This document shows positions 7,846-18,221 of a stretch of 64,000 nt of DNA, piece by piece. Both the position numbers and the translations under genes were made by a program. Numbering within the stretch: position 1 is the first letter of the stretch; every line of letters begins with the position of its first letter. This DNA is from Asticcacaulis aquaticus (GTDB lineage: Bacteria > Pseudomonadota > Alphaproteobacteria > Caulobacterales > Caulobacteraceae). The stretch covers positions 124,001 through 188,000 of the forward strand of contig NZ_JAQQKX010000004.1 in the NCBI RefSeq assembly GCF_028550415.1, given 5' to 3'. A model generated the notes under the pieces. It had not been told where the DNA came from. It searched no databases and saw only the letters and a list, made by a program, of their open reading frames with translations.

Positions 7846-9045
7846 ATGACCTCTGCAACCCCTCCCCGCATTCTGCTGATCGTCGGCGGCGGCATCGCTG
7901 CCTATAAATCGCTGGAGCTGATCCGCCTGATTAAAAAGGGCGGGATGGATGTCCGCGTCGTTCTCACCGAGGCCGCGCAATCGTTCGTCACACCCCTGAG
8001 CGCCGGAGCGCTGTCGGGCGACAAGGTCTACACCGACCTGTTCGACCTCACCGACGAGGCCGAGATGGGTCACATCACCCTGTCGCGTCAGGCGGAACTG
8101 GTCGTCGTCGCCCCCGCCACAGCGAACCTGATGAGCAAGCTGGCCGCCGGGCAGTCGGATGATCTGGCGACGACGCTGCTGCTGGCGACCGATAAACCCG
8201 TCCTGATGGCTCCGGCGATGAATGTGCGCATGTGGCATCATCCGGCCACTCAGCGTAATCTCAAAACCCTGCAAGGGGATAAGGTGCTGTTCGTCGGCCC
8301 CGGTGAGGGCGACATGGCCTGCGGCGAATTCGGACTGGGGCGGATGTCCGAACCCGACGCTATTTTTGCCGCCATCCAAACTGCGCTGAAACCGAAGACG
8401 CAACCGCTGAAAGGCCGCCATGTCCTGATCACGGCGGGACCGACGTTCGAGCCGCTGGACCCCGTGCGCGGCATCACCAATCGATCGTCCGGCAAACAGG
8501 GCTACGCCATCGCCGCCGCCGCCGCTCAGGCCGGGGCGCAGGTGACGCTTGTCTCCGGCCCGGTCAGCCTCACGACCCCCGACGGCGTGACGCGGATCGA
8601 TGTCGAGACGGCGCAGCAGATGTTCGAGGCGGTCCACGCCCACCTGCCCGCCGACGTCTTCATCGGCGTCGCCGCTGTCGGTGACTGGCGCGCCAAGACC
8701 ATCGCCCGCGACAAGCAGAAAAAGGGCGAAGGCGACGAACTCAGCGTCACCCTTGTCAAGAACCCCGACATCCTGGCCAGCGTCGGCAAGCACGAAACCT
8801 TGCGCCCCAGGCTGGTCATCGGTTTCGCCGCCGAAACGCGCAATGTCGAGGTCTACGGCCAGACCAAGCTGCGCACCAAGGGCGCCGACGCCATCATGGC
8901 CAATGATGTCTCAAAAGACGTGTTCGACGCCGACACGACCAATATGATCCTGATCGACGCCTCGGGTCCGACCTCCGGTCGCCATATGACCAAGACCGAG
9001 GCCGCCGCCGACCTTATCCATTACATAGCCGCGAAATTGACATGA
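7846..9045 (+). CDS. coaBC: Bifunctional phosphopantothenoylcysteine decarboxylase / phosphopantothenate-cysteine ligase
   Basis: This 399-residue enzyme carries out two consecutive steps of coenzyme A synthesis. The N-terminal CoaC flavoprotein half shows [17 protein letters not shown], the active-site His in [12 protein letters not shown], the substrate motif [15 protein letters not shown] and the reducing-Cys loop [11 protein letters not shown]. The CoaB half starts near residue 185 with [36 protein letters not shown] and contains KNPDIL. The start is the ATG before [10 protein letters not shown], giving the normal family length. Its stop overlaps the dut start by four bases (ATGA), so the two are translationally coupled, a common arrangement in Proteobacteria. 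Confidence 0.97.
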   Translation: MTSATPPRILLIVGGGIAAYKSLELIRLIKKGGMDVRVVLTEAAQSFVTPLSAGALSGDKVYTDLFDLTDEAEMGHITLSRQAELVVVAPATANLMSKLAAGQSDDLATTLLLATDKPVLMAPAMNVRMWHHPATQRNLKTLQGDKVLFVGPGEGDMACGEFGLGRMSEPDAIFAAIQTALKPKTQPLKGRHVLITAGPTFEPLDPVRGITNRSSGKQGYAIAAAAAQAGAQVTLVSGPVSLTTPDGVTRIDVETAQQMFEAVHAHLPADVFIGVAAVGDWRAKTIARDKQKKGEGDELSVTLVKNPDILASVGKHETLRPRLVIGFAAETRNVEVYGQTKLRTKGADAIMANDVSKDVFDADTTNMILIDASGPTSGRHMTKTEAAADLIHYIAAKLT

Positions 9046-9503
9046 CCTATACGCCGACCGCTCACATTATCCAGTTGCCGCACGCCGCAGGCCTTGCTTT
9101 GCCGGCCTATGAAACCGAAGGCTCGGCGGGTCTCGACCTGCGCGCCGCCATCCCTGACGGCGAGGTTCTGACACTGAAGCCGCTGGGCCGTGCTCTGGTG
9201 CCGACGGGCCTCAAGGTCGCCGTGCCGCTCGGTTTCGAGGTGCAGGTGCGACCGCGCTCGGGGTTGGCGCTGAAATTCGGCATTACCTGCCTCAACTCGC
9301 CCGGCACGGTCGATTCCGACTATCGCGGCGAGGTCGGCGTCATCCTGATCAATCTGGGCTCGAAAGACTTCGAAATCCGTCGCGGTGACCGCATCGCCCA
9401 GATGATCGTCGCCCGCCATGCGCGCATCGAATGGTCGGTGGTCGAAAGCCTCGATGAGACCGAACGCGGCGCGGGCGGTTTCGGATCCACCGGAAAGTCG
9501 TAA
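9042..9503 (+). CDS. dut: Deoxyuridine 5'-triphosphate nucleotidohydrolase (dUTPase)
   Basis: dUTPase hydrolyses dUTP to dUMP and pyrophosphate, keeping uracil out of DNA and feeding thymidylate synthesis. All five motifs of the trimeric family are present in 153 residues: [35 protein letters not shown] (catalytic Asp in the third motif), [10 protein letters not shown] and the C-terminal glycine-rich [10 protein letters not shown] that closes over the active site. Length is normal. The gene overlaps coaBC by four bases and is its operon partner. Confidence 0.98.
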   Translation: MTYTPTAHIIQLPHAAGLALPAYETEGSAGLDLRAAIPDGEVLTLKPLGRALVPTGLKVAVPLGFEVQVRPRSGLALKFGITCLNSPGTVDSDYRGEVGVILINLGSKDFEIRRGDRIAQMIVARHARIEWSVVESLDETERGAGGFGSTGKS

Positions 9504-9641
9504 CAAGGATATTTTCATCTCGCCTGTAGCGCGAAAAACACGCTTTCCCGCTTTACCGATCCGGCGAAGCGGCCCACACTTCTGTCCATATATTAAGACG
9601 TGCCTACCTGCCCTACCGCCTTTCCGGCCATGAGGTGAACT

Positions 9642-9989
9642 ATGGCGAGTGTGATCGATCTGACCCTGGTTTTCAGCGACCTCATCGTTGCGGCGCTGAA
9701 CGGGTTGAACTGGATACCAGTGATTGTGCTCAGCGTCCTGATCGGCGTCATCCAGTCGCAGAAAACCGCTTATCTGATCAAGGCCGGGCTTTCGACCGGT
9801 CTGGCGCTCATCGTCAACACCCTGTGGCCGCTGGCCTTCGGTCTGACGCCGGTCCTGCCCGATCCCTTCGCGATGGAAACGCAGATTCAAACCGGCCTGA
9901 TGTTCGCGGCGGCGTTCCTGATCATTCGCTTTCTATGCGTGATCAAGAACACCATTTCACTGACGCCGAAAAAGAAGGCTGAGGTTTAA
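9642..9989 (+). CDS. Small integral membrane protein of unknown function
   Basis: The 115-residue protein has three or four hydrophobic segments (about residues 8-34 in two short helices, 46-70 and 84-104) and a lysine-rich cytosolic tail (TPKKKAEV). I do not recognise a family. It lies downstream of dut after a 138-bp gap with no obvious terminator. Its stop codon overlaps that of the convergent dapB gene through the palindrome TTAATTAA, so no room remains for an intergenic terminator. Confidence 0.65.
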   Translation: MASVIDLTLVFSDLIVAALNGLNWIPVIVLSVLIGVIQSQKTAYLIKAGLSTGLALIVNTLWPLAFGLTPVLPDPFAMETQIQTGLMFAAAFLIIRFLCVIKNTISLTPKKKAEV

Positions 9990-10717
9990 TTAAACCCCAG
10001 CACGTCCTGCATGTCGTAAAGCCCCGGCGACTGCTTGACGCCATAGAGCGCCGCCTCGACCGCGCCGCGCGCAAACAGGGTCCGATCGCGCGCCGAATGC
10101 GACAGGGTGATCAGTTCGTCTTCCGCGGCGAACAGGACGCTGTGTTCACCGACGATACCGCCGCCGCGAATGACCGAAAAGCCGATCGTGCCGGGTTCGC
10201 GCTGACCGGTCAGGCCGTCGCGCGCCGCCACCTTGGCATTATGCAAGGAGACACCGCGCCCGTCCGCCGCCGCGTGACCCAGCATCAAAGCGGTCCCTGA
10301 CGGCGCATCGACCTTGCGCTTATGGTGAGCTTCGGTGACCTCGATGTCCCAGTCCAGCGCGTCCAGTTTCGCCGCCGCCTGCTTGACGAGACCCATCAGG
10401 ATATTGACCCCCAGCGAGAAATTACCCGACCGGATAATGATATTGCGATCCTGATAGGCATTCAGCGCCGTTTCCTGCTCCGGCATGAAGCCGGTCGAGC
10501 CGATCACGTGGACCTTGCCGCCCGCTGCCGCGCAGGCCTCGGCGATGGCCAGAGTCGCGTTCGGCGTGGTGAAATCGATCACCGCATCGGCGTTCGTCAG
10601 GTCGATATCGTCGCCCTTGTCGAAGGTCGCGGCGATGTCGAACCCGCGTTCGGTCAGGACGCGGATAACGGCCTGACCCATACGGCCTTTGGCCCCGGCA
10701 ACGGCGAAACGTGTCAT
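9986..10717 (-). CDS. dapB: 4-hydroxy-tetrahydrodipicolinate reductase
   Basis: DapB reduces 4-hydroxy-tetrahydrodipicolinate with NAD(P)H in the lysine and meso-diaminopimelate pathway, which also feeds peptidoglycan. The 243-residue product shows the Rossmann start FAVAGAKGRMGQAVI, VIGSTGF, and the catalytic signature EAHHKRKVDAPSGTAL with its His and Lys residues. The start at the ATG before TRFAVAG is favoured because AAGGAG precedes it by about nine bases; a longer frame has no matching N terminus. It sits alone, convergent with the small membrane gene and divergent from the secreted paralogue pair. Confidence 0.96.
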   Translation of the reverse strand: MTRFAVAGAKGRMGQAVIRVLTERGFDIAATFDKGDDIDLTNADAVIDFTTPNATLAIAEACAAAGGKVHVIGSTGFMPEQETALNAYQDRNIIIRSGNFSLGVNILMGLVKQAAAKLDALDWDIEVTEAHHKRKVDAPSGTALMLGHAAADGRGVSLHNAKVAARDGLTGQREPGTIGFSVIRGGGIVGEHSVLFAAEDELITLSHSARDRTLFARGAVEAALYGVKQSPGLYDMQDVLGFN

Positions 10718-10840
10718 GCGATCAATCTCCTTAATTCGCGTCACCCTTAGACAATCGAAGCGACCCGCGCAACTTATGACGGCGTTTGTAAGTGGTGGCC
10801 TCAGCATAACCGCGTTAGGGTGACGCGGGGAGAAATGCTC

Positions 10841-11344
10841 ATGCACCGTCGCGCTCTATTGATATCACTGCTGGTTTTGTCGGCCACCGCGGCTCAAACC
10901 TCTCAAGCTCTGGCTGCCCCGAAGACACCGGAAGCGATGATCCGCGCCTTCTACGCCTCGTATCTGAGCATCAAAAACGAGACGATGGACTTTCCGAAGC
11001 CCGAGATCGATCTGAAGGACCTGTTTACACCCGACCTCTATAAGCTCTACCAGAAAGGCGAGGAAGAACCTGACGGCGACCTGCCGCTGCTCGACTGGGA
11101 CGTTTTCGCCAATGGTCAGGACGTGCTGATGACCGAATTCAGCGTCTCGACCGAAGTCACCGACGCCACGCATCAGATCGTCACCGCGCGCTTCAAGAAT
11201 TTCGACACGCCGATGACGGTTTACTACGACTTCGTCCTGACCAAGGGCAAGTGGCGCGTCACCGATGTCCGCTATCCCGGTGACGAGGACTCGCCGGAGG
11301 GCTTCTCGCTGCGCGGTTACCTCACCCATCCCCCAAAACGCTGA
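10841..11344 (+). CDS. Secreted protein, DUF3828-like (first of two paralogues)
   Basis: The 167-residue product has a clear signal peptide (MHRRALLISLLVLSATAAQTSQALA). The mature domain of about 140 residues contains PEAMIRAFYASYLS, PLLDWDVFANGQDV and the C-terminal MTVYYDFVLTKGKWRVTDVRYP, a layout like the DUF3828/NTF2-like periplasmic proteins. The second ATG is used because GGGGAG lies eight bases before it. Its neighbour at 11372 is clearly homologous (shared PILDFDPF/PLLDWDVF, MTV-YDFVLTK-WR-(S/T)DVRY, GFSL), so this is a tandem duplication. The function is unknown; a small ligand pocket is plausible from the fold. Confidence 0.75.
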   Translation: MHRRALLISLLVLSATAAQTSQALAAPKTPEAMIRAFYASYLSIKNETMDFPKPEIDLKDLFTPDLYKLYQKGEEEPDGDLPLLDWDVFANGQDVLMTEFSVSTEVTDATHQIVTARFKNFDTPMTVYYDFVLTKGKWRVTDVRYPGDEDSPEGFSLRGYLTHPPKR

Positions 11345-11372
11345 TAAGTAACGCTGATAGGGAACGCTGATA
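11338..11372 (+). repeat. Three copies of ACGCTGATA between the paralogues
   Basis: ACGCTGATA occurs at 11338-11346, 11351-11359 and 11364-11372, spaced 13 bases apart. The first copy contains the stop codon of the upstream gene, and the last runs into the ATG of the downstream gene. It looks like a small tandem duplication that sets the intergenic distance. Confidence 0.8.
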
Positions 11373-11857
11373 TGGATCGCCGATTGTTTCTCCTAGGCCT
11401 TCTGGCCGTCGCATCGCCGACCTTTGCTGCCGTTCAGCCGCCGCGCGACCTGATCCAGAAATTTTACCTGATCTATGCGGCGCAGGGCACGCAAGGGACC
11501 GGCAATGCCGTCGAAAAGGTACATCTGCGCGACTGGATGACCGACGATCTGCGCGTGCTGTACGACAAAGGGACGACGACCCAGCCGGGTGAAGAGATGC
11601 CGATCCTCGACTTCGACCCGTTCATCGATGCGCAGGATTACGAGATCACCGAGGTCAAGGTGACCGCAAAAATGCTCGATCCGAAACGTCAACTGGTAAC
11701 CGCTTCGTTCAGGAATATCGGTACGCCGATGACCGTGCTGTACGACTTCGTCCTGACCAAGAAAGGCTGGCGGATCAGCGACGTGCGCTATCTGAAAAGC
11801 GCGGAACGGCCTGCCGGGTTTTCGCTGAAATCGTTCCTCAAGACGCCGCTGATCTGA
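11372..11857 (+). CDS. Secreted protein, DUF3828-like (second of two paralogues)
   Basis: The 161-residue product has a short signal peptide (MDRRLFLLGLLAVASPTFA) and the same domain as the preceding gene: RDLIQKFYLIYAA, MPILDFDPFIDAQDYEITEV, and IGTPMTVLYDFVLTKKGWRISDVRYL followed by GFSLKSFL. The central part differs (HLRDWMTDDLRVLYDKG), so the copies have diverged. The two are separated by only 27 bp and are probably cotranscribed. The last 20 bases overlap the 3' end of the convergent methyltransferase gene. Function unknown. Confidence 0.75.
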   Translation: MDRRLFLLGLLAVASPTFAAVQPPRDLIQKFYLIYAAQGTQGTGNAVEKVHLRDWMTDDLRVLYDKGTTTQPGEEMPILDFDPFIDAQDYEITEVKVTAKMLDPKRQLVTASFRNIGTPMTVLYDFVLTKKGWRISDVRYLKSAERPAGFSLKSFLKTPLI

Positions 11858-12557
11858 ACCGGTAGACTTTGGCCGGAACGACACCCGACTGCCCGAAATC
11901 TGGCACATCGTATCCGGCGACGTGTTCGAGATTGTTCAACGGCAACGGTTTGCGCCCCGGATCGCCGACCAGAATCTCGACCCCGGCGGCCTGACAACGC
12001 GTCAGAAACGCCGTGACGCGCAGGGCCAAACCCGCCTCGAAAAACACATCACCGACCGTCATCACATCACAATCTGGCGGAGCACCGTCGAGATAATCCG
12101 TGGTCTGAATATCAAACAAAACCCCGTTGGCTTCGGCGTTCAATCGCGCCGCCAGCGCCGCCAGCGGGTCGACATCGACCGCCATCACGGATGCCGCTCC
12201 GGCCTTCATCGCGGCAACGGCGACGATGCCCGAGCCCGTGCCCAGATCGAACACCCGTCGGCCTTTGACCACCTGCGGATGATCGAGGATATAGCGCGCC
12301 AGCACCGTGCCACCCGCCCAGCCGAAGGCCCAGTAGGGCGACGGCCCGTCGTCGCCGACCAACCGCCGCAGACCGCTGTGGGCATGGGCCTGATAGAGGC
12401 TGATGTCCGGCACCGACGGCGCGGGCGTGAGCATCAGATTATCACGGATAAACCGTTCAGCCTCAGGCGGTGCCAGTGATGTCGTCCCAGAAGCGCTTGG
12501 CCTTGTGCATGAAGCCCTGAGACTGGGCATAGGACTGGGCCTCGGCGATCTCGGCAA
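11838..12557 (-). CDS. Class I SAM-dependent methyltransferase, PrmA/ETFB-KMT-like
   Basis: The core from about residue 35 resembles the protein-lysine methyltransferase family related to PrmA and the ETF-beta methyltransferase: FIRDNLMLTPAPSVPDISLYQA, YWAFGWAGGTVLARYILD, the SAM loop VFDLGTGSGIVAVAAMKAGA, MAVDVDPLA and DVMTVGDVFFEAGLA. The target may be electron transfer flavoprotein or a ribosomal protein; this is inference. The start is uncertain: the ATG at 12557 lies well inside the dnaJ 3' end, and the first 30 residues (PRSPRPSPMPSLRASCTRPSASG) do not look like the family. A later or non-ATG start near the dnaJ stop is likely. The 3' end overlaps the convergent secreted-protein gene. 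Confidence 0.75.
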   Translation of the reverse strand: MPRSPRPSPMPSLRASCTRPSASGTTSLAPPEAERFIRDNLMLTPAPSVPDISLYQAHAHSGLRRLVGDDGPSPYWAFGWAGGTVLARYILDHPQVVKGRRVFDLGTGSGIVAVAAMKAGAASVMAVDVDPLAALAARLNAEANGVLFDIQTTDYLDGAPPDCDVMTVGDVFFEAGLALRVTAFLTRCQAAGVEILVGDPGRKPLPLNNLEHVAGYDVPDFGQSGVVPAKVYRFRSAAS

Positions 12558-13623
12558 ACTCCTGCATCAGTTCCTTCTGACGCGCGCTGAGACCCTTGGG
12601 CGTTTCCACAAACAGCTCGACGATCAGGTCGCCCTTGTGCTTGGAATTGAGCACCGGCATGCCCTTGCCCTTGATCTTGACCTTGTGGCCGGTCTGCGCG
12701 CCTTCGGGGATCTGGACCCCCAGCTTGCAGGTGCCGTCGCAGTTTTCACCGCCCATCAGGCACGGCACCTCGACCTCGCCGCCCAGAACGGCGGTGGTCA
12801 TCGGCACGGGGATCATGCAGTGCAGGTCGGCCCCGTCGCGCTCGAAGATGTCGTGTTCACCGACGCTGAGGAAGATGTACAGGTCGCCCTTGGGGCCGCC
12901 CTTGGCTCCGGCCTGACCTTCGCCACTGAGGCGGATACGCGCCCCATCATCGACGCCCGCCGGGATGCGGACATTAAGTTTGCGGTTGGCACGAACCTGA
13001 CCGTGACCGTGACAGTTGGTGCACGGCTCCTTGATCATCTGACCGGAGCCGTTACAGGTCGGGCAACCGCGTTCGACCTGAAAGAAACCGTTCGAGGTGC
13101 GCACGCGGCCATGACCGCCGCAGGTCGTACAGGTGACCGGCTTGGTGCCCGCCTTGGCACCCGAACCGTTACAGACTTCGCAGGTCAGCGTCGTCGGCAC
13201 GTTCAGTTCGACATCGGCGCCCTGATAGGCCTGTTCCAGCGTGATTTCGTAGTCGTAGCGCACGTCGGCGCCGCGTTGCGGGCCATTGTTCTGACGGCGT
13301 CCACCACCACCGAACATATCGCCGAACATTTCGGAGAAGATGTCTTCGACATTACCGAAGCCCTGCGGGCCACCGCCAAAGCCACCACCGCCGCCCTGAC
13401 CATTGACCCCGGCGTGGCCGAAGCGGTCATAGGCCGCACGCTTATTGCCGTCGGACAGGACCGAATAGGCTTCGTTGACTTCCTTGAACCGCGTCTCGGC
13501 CTGATCGTCGCCCTGATTGCGGTCAGGGTGATGCTCCATCGCCTTCTTGCGGAAGGCCGATTTCAGCGTCGCATCGTCCGCGTCGCGGGCCACACCCAGA
13601 ATTTCGTAATAATCACGCGCCAT
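12463..13623 (-). CDS. dnaJ: Chaperone protein DnaJ (Hsp40)
   Basis: DnaJ delivers unfolded clients to DnaK and stimulates its ATPase. The 386-residue product has the J domain at residues 1-70 with the HPD motif (MEHHPDRNQGD), a Gly/Phe-rich linker with GGGGGFGGGPQGFG, four zinc-binding CxxCxGxG repeats at about 145-215 (CEVCNGSG, CTTCGGHG, CPTCNGSG, CTNCHGHG) and a C-terminal substrate domain. It is therefore a class I (type A) Hsp40. The ATG before ARDYYEIL is the natural start; upstream codons in frame do not match the family. It follows dnaK with a 143-bp gap holding a hairpin. Confidence 0.98.
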   Translation of the reverse strand: MARDYYEILGVARDADDATLKSAFRKKAMEHHPDRNQGDDQAETRFKEVNEAYSVLSDGNKRAAYDRFGHAGVNGQGGGGGFGGGPQGFGNVEDIFSEMFGDMFGGGGRRQNNGPQRGADVRYDYEITLEQAYQGADVELNVPTTLTCEVCNGSGAKAGTKPVTCTTCGGHGRVRTSNGFFQVERGCPTCNGSGQMIKEPCTNCHGHGQVRANRKLNVRIPAGVDDGARIRLSGEGQAGAKGGPKGDLYIFLSVGEHDIFERDGADLHCMIPVPMTTAVLGGEVEVPCLMGGENCDGTCKLGVQIPEGAQTGHKVKIKGKGMPVLNSKHKGDLIVELFVETPKGLSARQKELMQEFAEIAEAQSYAQSQGFMHKAKRFWDDITGTA

Positions 13624-13710
13624 TACACACAAGCCCTGTCTTCCCAAGCCCCCGCTTGGGTTGCCTGCACTATCCACACCGGCACCATAACCGATGTCGG
13701 ACGAAACTCA

Positions 13711-13744
13711 AAAAAAGAGGGAGTCCAATCGAAATCAGACTCCC
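13711..13744 (-). terminator. Terminator or attenuator between dnaK and dnaJ
   Basis: On the minus strand, GGGAGTC and GACTCCC (13719-13725 and 13738-13744) pair around a 12-nt loop and are followed by TCTTTTTTT. The structure stands 22 bp after dnaK and 87 bp before dnaJ, so it should lower dnaJ transcription relative to dnaK. Confidence 0.7.
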
Positions 13745-13766
13745 CCGTTTGTCTTAGAAGACCGGC

Positions 13767-15665
<1,899 letters not shown>

Positions 15666-15817
15666 GAGTCTGGGTCTGCTCCGTTATAGGCAATGGGCTT
15701 TCGGGGCCTTTTGAAGATAAGCACCCCGCTTGTCCATCCCCGTTGAGATGAAAAATGACGAATTTTTCGGGACCGTGGCAGGGAAAACGACCTGCTTCGA
15801 TCCCGGTTGTGACACCG

Positions 15818-15845
15818 ATATGGGGGCCGATACGGCCTGTGCAAG
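15818..15845 (-). promoter_or_regulatory. Sigma-32 (RpoH)-type heat-shock promoter of dnaK
   Basis: On the minus strand, CTTGCA (15840-15845) and CCCCATAT (15818-15825) are separated by 14 bases. This fits the RpoH consensus CTTGAA-N13-15-CCCCATNT, and the preceding CCCCCT also agrees with the extended -35. It lies 153 bp upstream of the dnaK start codon. No CIRCE inverted repeat is visible, so HrcA is unlikely to act here. Confidence 0.75.
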
Positions 15846-15927
15846 AGGGGGTACGCCCCGAATGGCAGCAAATTTAGTGTGGTTTTTCAGATGCCCCGGC
15901 GTTGAGAGGCAAACGGTTGCGCATAGG

Positions 15928-16512
15928 TCAGGGATAGAGCAACTGATCCGGTGTCTGCGGGCTAAACAGGATTTGACCTTTGGCCGCAGGGTGCGTCGTC
16001 TCCATAAGCCGGTAAGCCTTGCCGTCAAACCGGATCAAAGACCTATAGCCCGGCTGAACGCCGCCACCTTGCGTCCAGATCGACAGGTCCGGATACGCGC
16101 TGTTGCCCGTCAAACGCCGGATCGACGGCCAGCCCTGTATGTTACCGAGAACGCGGTACGAGGTGGGCGTCCGCTCCAATATCAGCAGATAACACCCGCT
16201 TGTGCCACATATGCCGCCACCGGAAGCATAGACCAGAACCAAAGACCGGCCACCGTGGCTAGGCATGGTTCGAACAGACACCCGCAGGGGGCCGGAATAT
16301 ATATTCGGGTATTCCTGCGTATCTTTATAGTGATTTTGAAGAAATGATCGAAGGCGCGGCGACAAAGCTTTCGCGGTTCCCGGGCCCGATTGCACTACCG
16401 GTCGCGGTCCAAAGACTCCATTGTCCGGTTTGATCCCGGCAAACGCATCGGATGCCAGAAAAAGCACCATACCGGCAACCAGATAAGCAATACCCGAAAC
16501 CGTCCTTTTCAT
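15928..16512 (-). CDS. Secreted protein of unknown function
   Basis: The 194-residue product has an N-terminal signal peptide (MKRTVSGIAYLVAGMVLFLASDAFAG). The mature part has a moderately conserved-looking pattern: LRSFLQNHYKDTQEYPNIYSG, a tight VYASGGGICGTSGCYLLILE segment with two cysteines six apart that may form a disulfide, and LTGNSAYPDLSIWTQGGGVQPGYRSLIRFDGKAYRL. I do not recognise a named family. It sits between dnaK and the divergent dienelactone hydrolase gene, outside the heat-shock group. Codon use appears less GC-biased than that of its neighbours. Confidence 0.65.
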   Translation of the reverse strand: MKRTVSGIAYLVAGMVLFLASDAFAGIKPDNGVFGPRPVVQSGPGTAKALSPRLRSFLQNHYKDTQEYPNIYSGPLRVSVRTMPSHGGRSLVLVYASGGGICGTSGCYLLILERTPTSYRVLGNIQGWPSIRRLTGNSAYPDLSIWTQGGGVQPGYRSLIRFDGKAYRLMETTHPAAKGQILFSPQTPDQLLYP

Positions 16513-16615
16513 GCTTTGCGCCTTTAACCCAGACCGCTTGTTTTCGCCTCACGATGCGTTAAAACCTGACGATAAGCAAATCTTTCAAGCCCCAAAGCTA
16601 TCCAAGGAAACGACC

Positions 16616-17560
16616 ATGTCTGAGCGCCAAACGGGCCCCTCTTTCAGCCTCACCCGTCCCGAAGGCAACGAACCGCAGGACTTTCACCTCAGCCGCCGCG
16701 GCATTGCGGGCCTGTTCTTCGCAGGCTATGCGCTGGGGGCCGGGGCGGTCAATGCCGAGACGATCAAGACGTCATCCGACGGCCTGATCGCCAAAGACCT
16801 GACGGTCGGCACCGACACCGGCTATCAGATTCCCGCCTATATCGCCTTCCCGGAAAAGGCCAAACGCCTGCCGGTCGTGCTGGTGGTGCCGGAAATCTTC
16901 GGTCTGCACGACTATCTGCGCGATGTCTGCCGCCGACTGGCTCACGAAGGCTATGTCGCCCTGACCTTCGACCCGTTCGCCCGCGCCGGGAATGCCGCCG
17001 CATTGAAAGACACCGCCGAGATCCGCAAGCTGGTCGAAACGGCGACCAATGCACAGGTCATGGGCGATTTGAAAACCCTGATCAACTGGCTGAAATCGAA
17101 CCCGGATGTCGGTCAGGGCAAGGGCACCTTCGGCGGCCTGAACAAATTCGCCAATACCTCGCGCATCGGCATTACCGGCTTCTGCTGGGGCGGCGCCGTG
17201 GTGTGGATGGCCGCGGCTTCGATCCCCGACATCAAGGCGGGCGTAGCGTGGTACGGGCGTCTGGAGCGTCCAGCCAGGACCGATTTTCTCGGCAAGGAAG
17301 AGCGCGAATGGCCGATCGACACGGTGTCGCGCCTGAAACGCCCGGTGCTGGGGCTTTATGCCGAACAGGACGGCGGCATCACCCTCGACAGCGTGGCGAA
17401 AATGAACGCCGCACTGAAAGCGACCGGCAAGACCAGCCATATCAAGCTGTTCAAGGACGCCAAGCACGGCTTCCACGCCGATTACCGCAACCTGTACAAT
17501 GAAAAAGCCGCCAAGGAAGGTTGGAGCGACCTGCTCGGCTGGTTCAAGACGTATCTGTAA
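16616..17560 (+). CDS. Dienelactone hydrolase family protein with Tat-type leader
   Basis: The 314-residue product has an N-terminal twin-arginine-like segment (LSRRGIAGLFFAGYALGAGAVNA, arginines 27-28), suggesting export of the folded enzyme. The alpha/beta-hydrolase domain shows PVVLVVPEIFGLHDYLRDVCRRLAHEGYVAL, the cysteine nucleophile in GITGFCWGGAVVW (about residue 189), an acidic residue in LGLYAEQDGGI and the catalytic His in DAKHGFHADYR. These are the Cys-Asp-His triad positions of dienelactone hydrolase. The real substrate is unknown, since no chlorocatechol genes are nearby. The start is the ATG before SERQTG. It converges with grpE at a strong hairpin. Confidence 0.88.
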   Translation: MSERQTGPSFSLTRPEGNEPQDFHLSRRGIAGLFFAGYALGAGAVNAETIKTSSDGLIAKDLTVGTDTGYQIPAYIAFPEKAKRLPVVLVVPEIFGLHDYLRDVCRRLAHEGYVALTFDPFARAGNAAALKDTAEIRKLVETATNAQVMGDLKTLINWLKSNPDVGQGKGTFGGLNKFANTSRIGITGFCWGGAVVWMAAASIPDIKAGVAWYGRLERPARTDFLGKEEREWPIDTVSRLKRPVLGLYAEQDGGITLDSVAKMNAALKATGKTSHIKLFKDAKHGFHADYRNLYNEKAAKEGWSDLLGWFKTYL

Positions 17561-17564
17561 TTCT

Positions 17565-17593
17565 CATCCTCCCCCGCGTGGCGGGGGAGGATG
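17565..17593. terminator. Bidirectional terminator between the dienelactone hydrolase and grpE
   Basis: A perfect 13-bp GC-rich inverted repeat (CATCCTCCCCCGC and GCGGGGGAGGATG) with a 3-nt loop lies between convergent genes. It lacks a long U run, so its strength is uncertain. Its CCTCCCC core resembles the larger palindromic elements elsewhere in the window. Confidence 0.65.
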
Positions 17594-17600
17594 GTTTGAC

Positions 17601-18197
17601 TTAAGCCTGCGTGTCCACAGTGCCACCGGACGCATCGCCATTGGCGGCATAGGCACCACCCGAAGCCGCGGCGGTTTTCGCTGCCGTGACGACCATGGCC
17701 GGACGGATGACGCGGCCGAACAGCTCGTAACCCGCCTGCATGACCATCAGGACGCTGCCGCCCTCGACCTCGGTGGAGGGCTGCTCCATCACCGCCTGAT
17801 GGAAGTTCGGATCGAACTTGTCGCCCTTCAGCGGCGTGATCTTCTTGACGGCGTTTTTCTCGAACGCGCCCATCAGCTCCTTGTCGGTCATTTCAATGCC
17901 CGAGACGAAGTTCTTGAAGGCCGGATCGGCAATCTCTTTCGGCGTCGCCTGAAGCGCGCGTTGCAGGACGTCCGCGACGCCCAGCAGGTCGCGGGCGAAG
18001 CGCTGGATCGCAAAGGCGCGCGCGTCGTTCATTTCGCGCTCGGAGCGGCGTTTGACGTTCTCGGCTTCGGCGGCATAACGCAGGGCCTGTTCCTTGAGCG
18101 CCGCATTCTCCGCCTGAAGCTGCTCCAGAGCCGCGTTCAGCGTCTCGATGGCGTCGTTTTCAAACGGGGACTCGGTGTTTTGGGTCTCTTCGGTCAT
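17601..18197 (-). CDS. grpE: Nucleotide exchange factor GrpE
   Basis: GrpE releases ADP from DnaK and acts as a thermosensor. The 198-residue protein begins with an acidic, disordered N terminus, followed by a long coiled coil (AALEQLQAENAALKEQALRYAAEAENVKRRSEREMNDARAFAIQRFARDLLGVADVLQRAL, about residues 22-85). The C-terminal beta wing contains PNFHQAVMEQPSTEVEGGSVLMVMQAGYELFGRVIRPAMVVTA. Both parts match the family. It starts 24 bp after the hrcA stop, and the two are probably one operon. dnaK-dnaJ are in a separate unit downstream. Confidence 0.97.
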   Translation of the reverse strand: MTEETQNTESPFENDAIETLNAALEQLQAENAALKEQALRYAAEAENVKRRSEREMNDARAFAIQRFARDLLGVADVLQRALQATPKEIADPAFKNFVSGIEMTDKELMGAFEKNAVKKITPLKGDKFDPNFHQAVMEQPSTEVEGGSVLMVMQAGYELFGRVIRPAMVVTAAKTAAASGGAYAANGDASGGTVDTQA

Positions 18198-18221
18198 GAC
18201 ATCTCTATCGATTTGAGGGCG

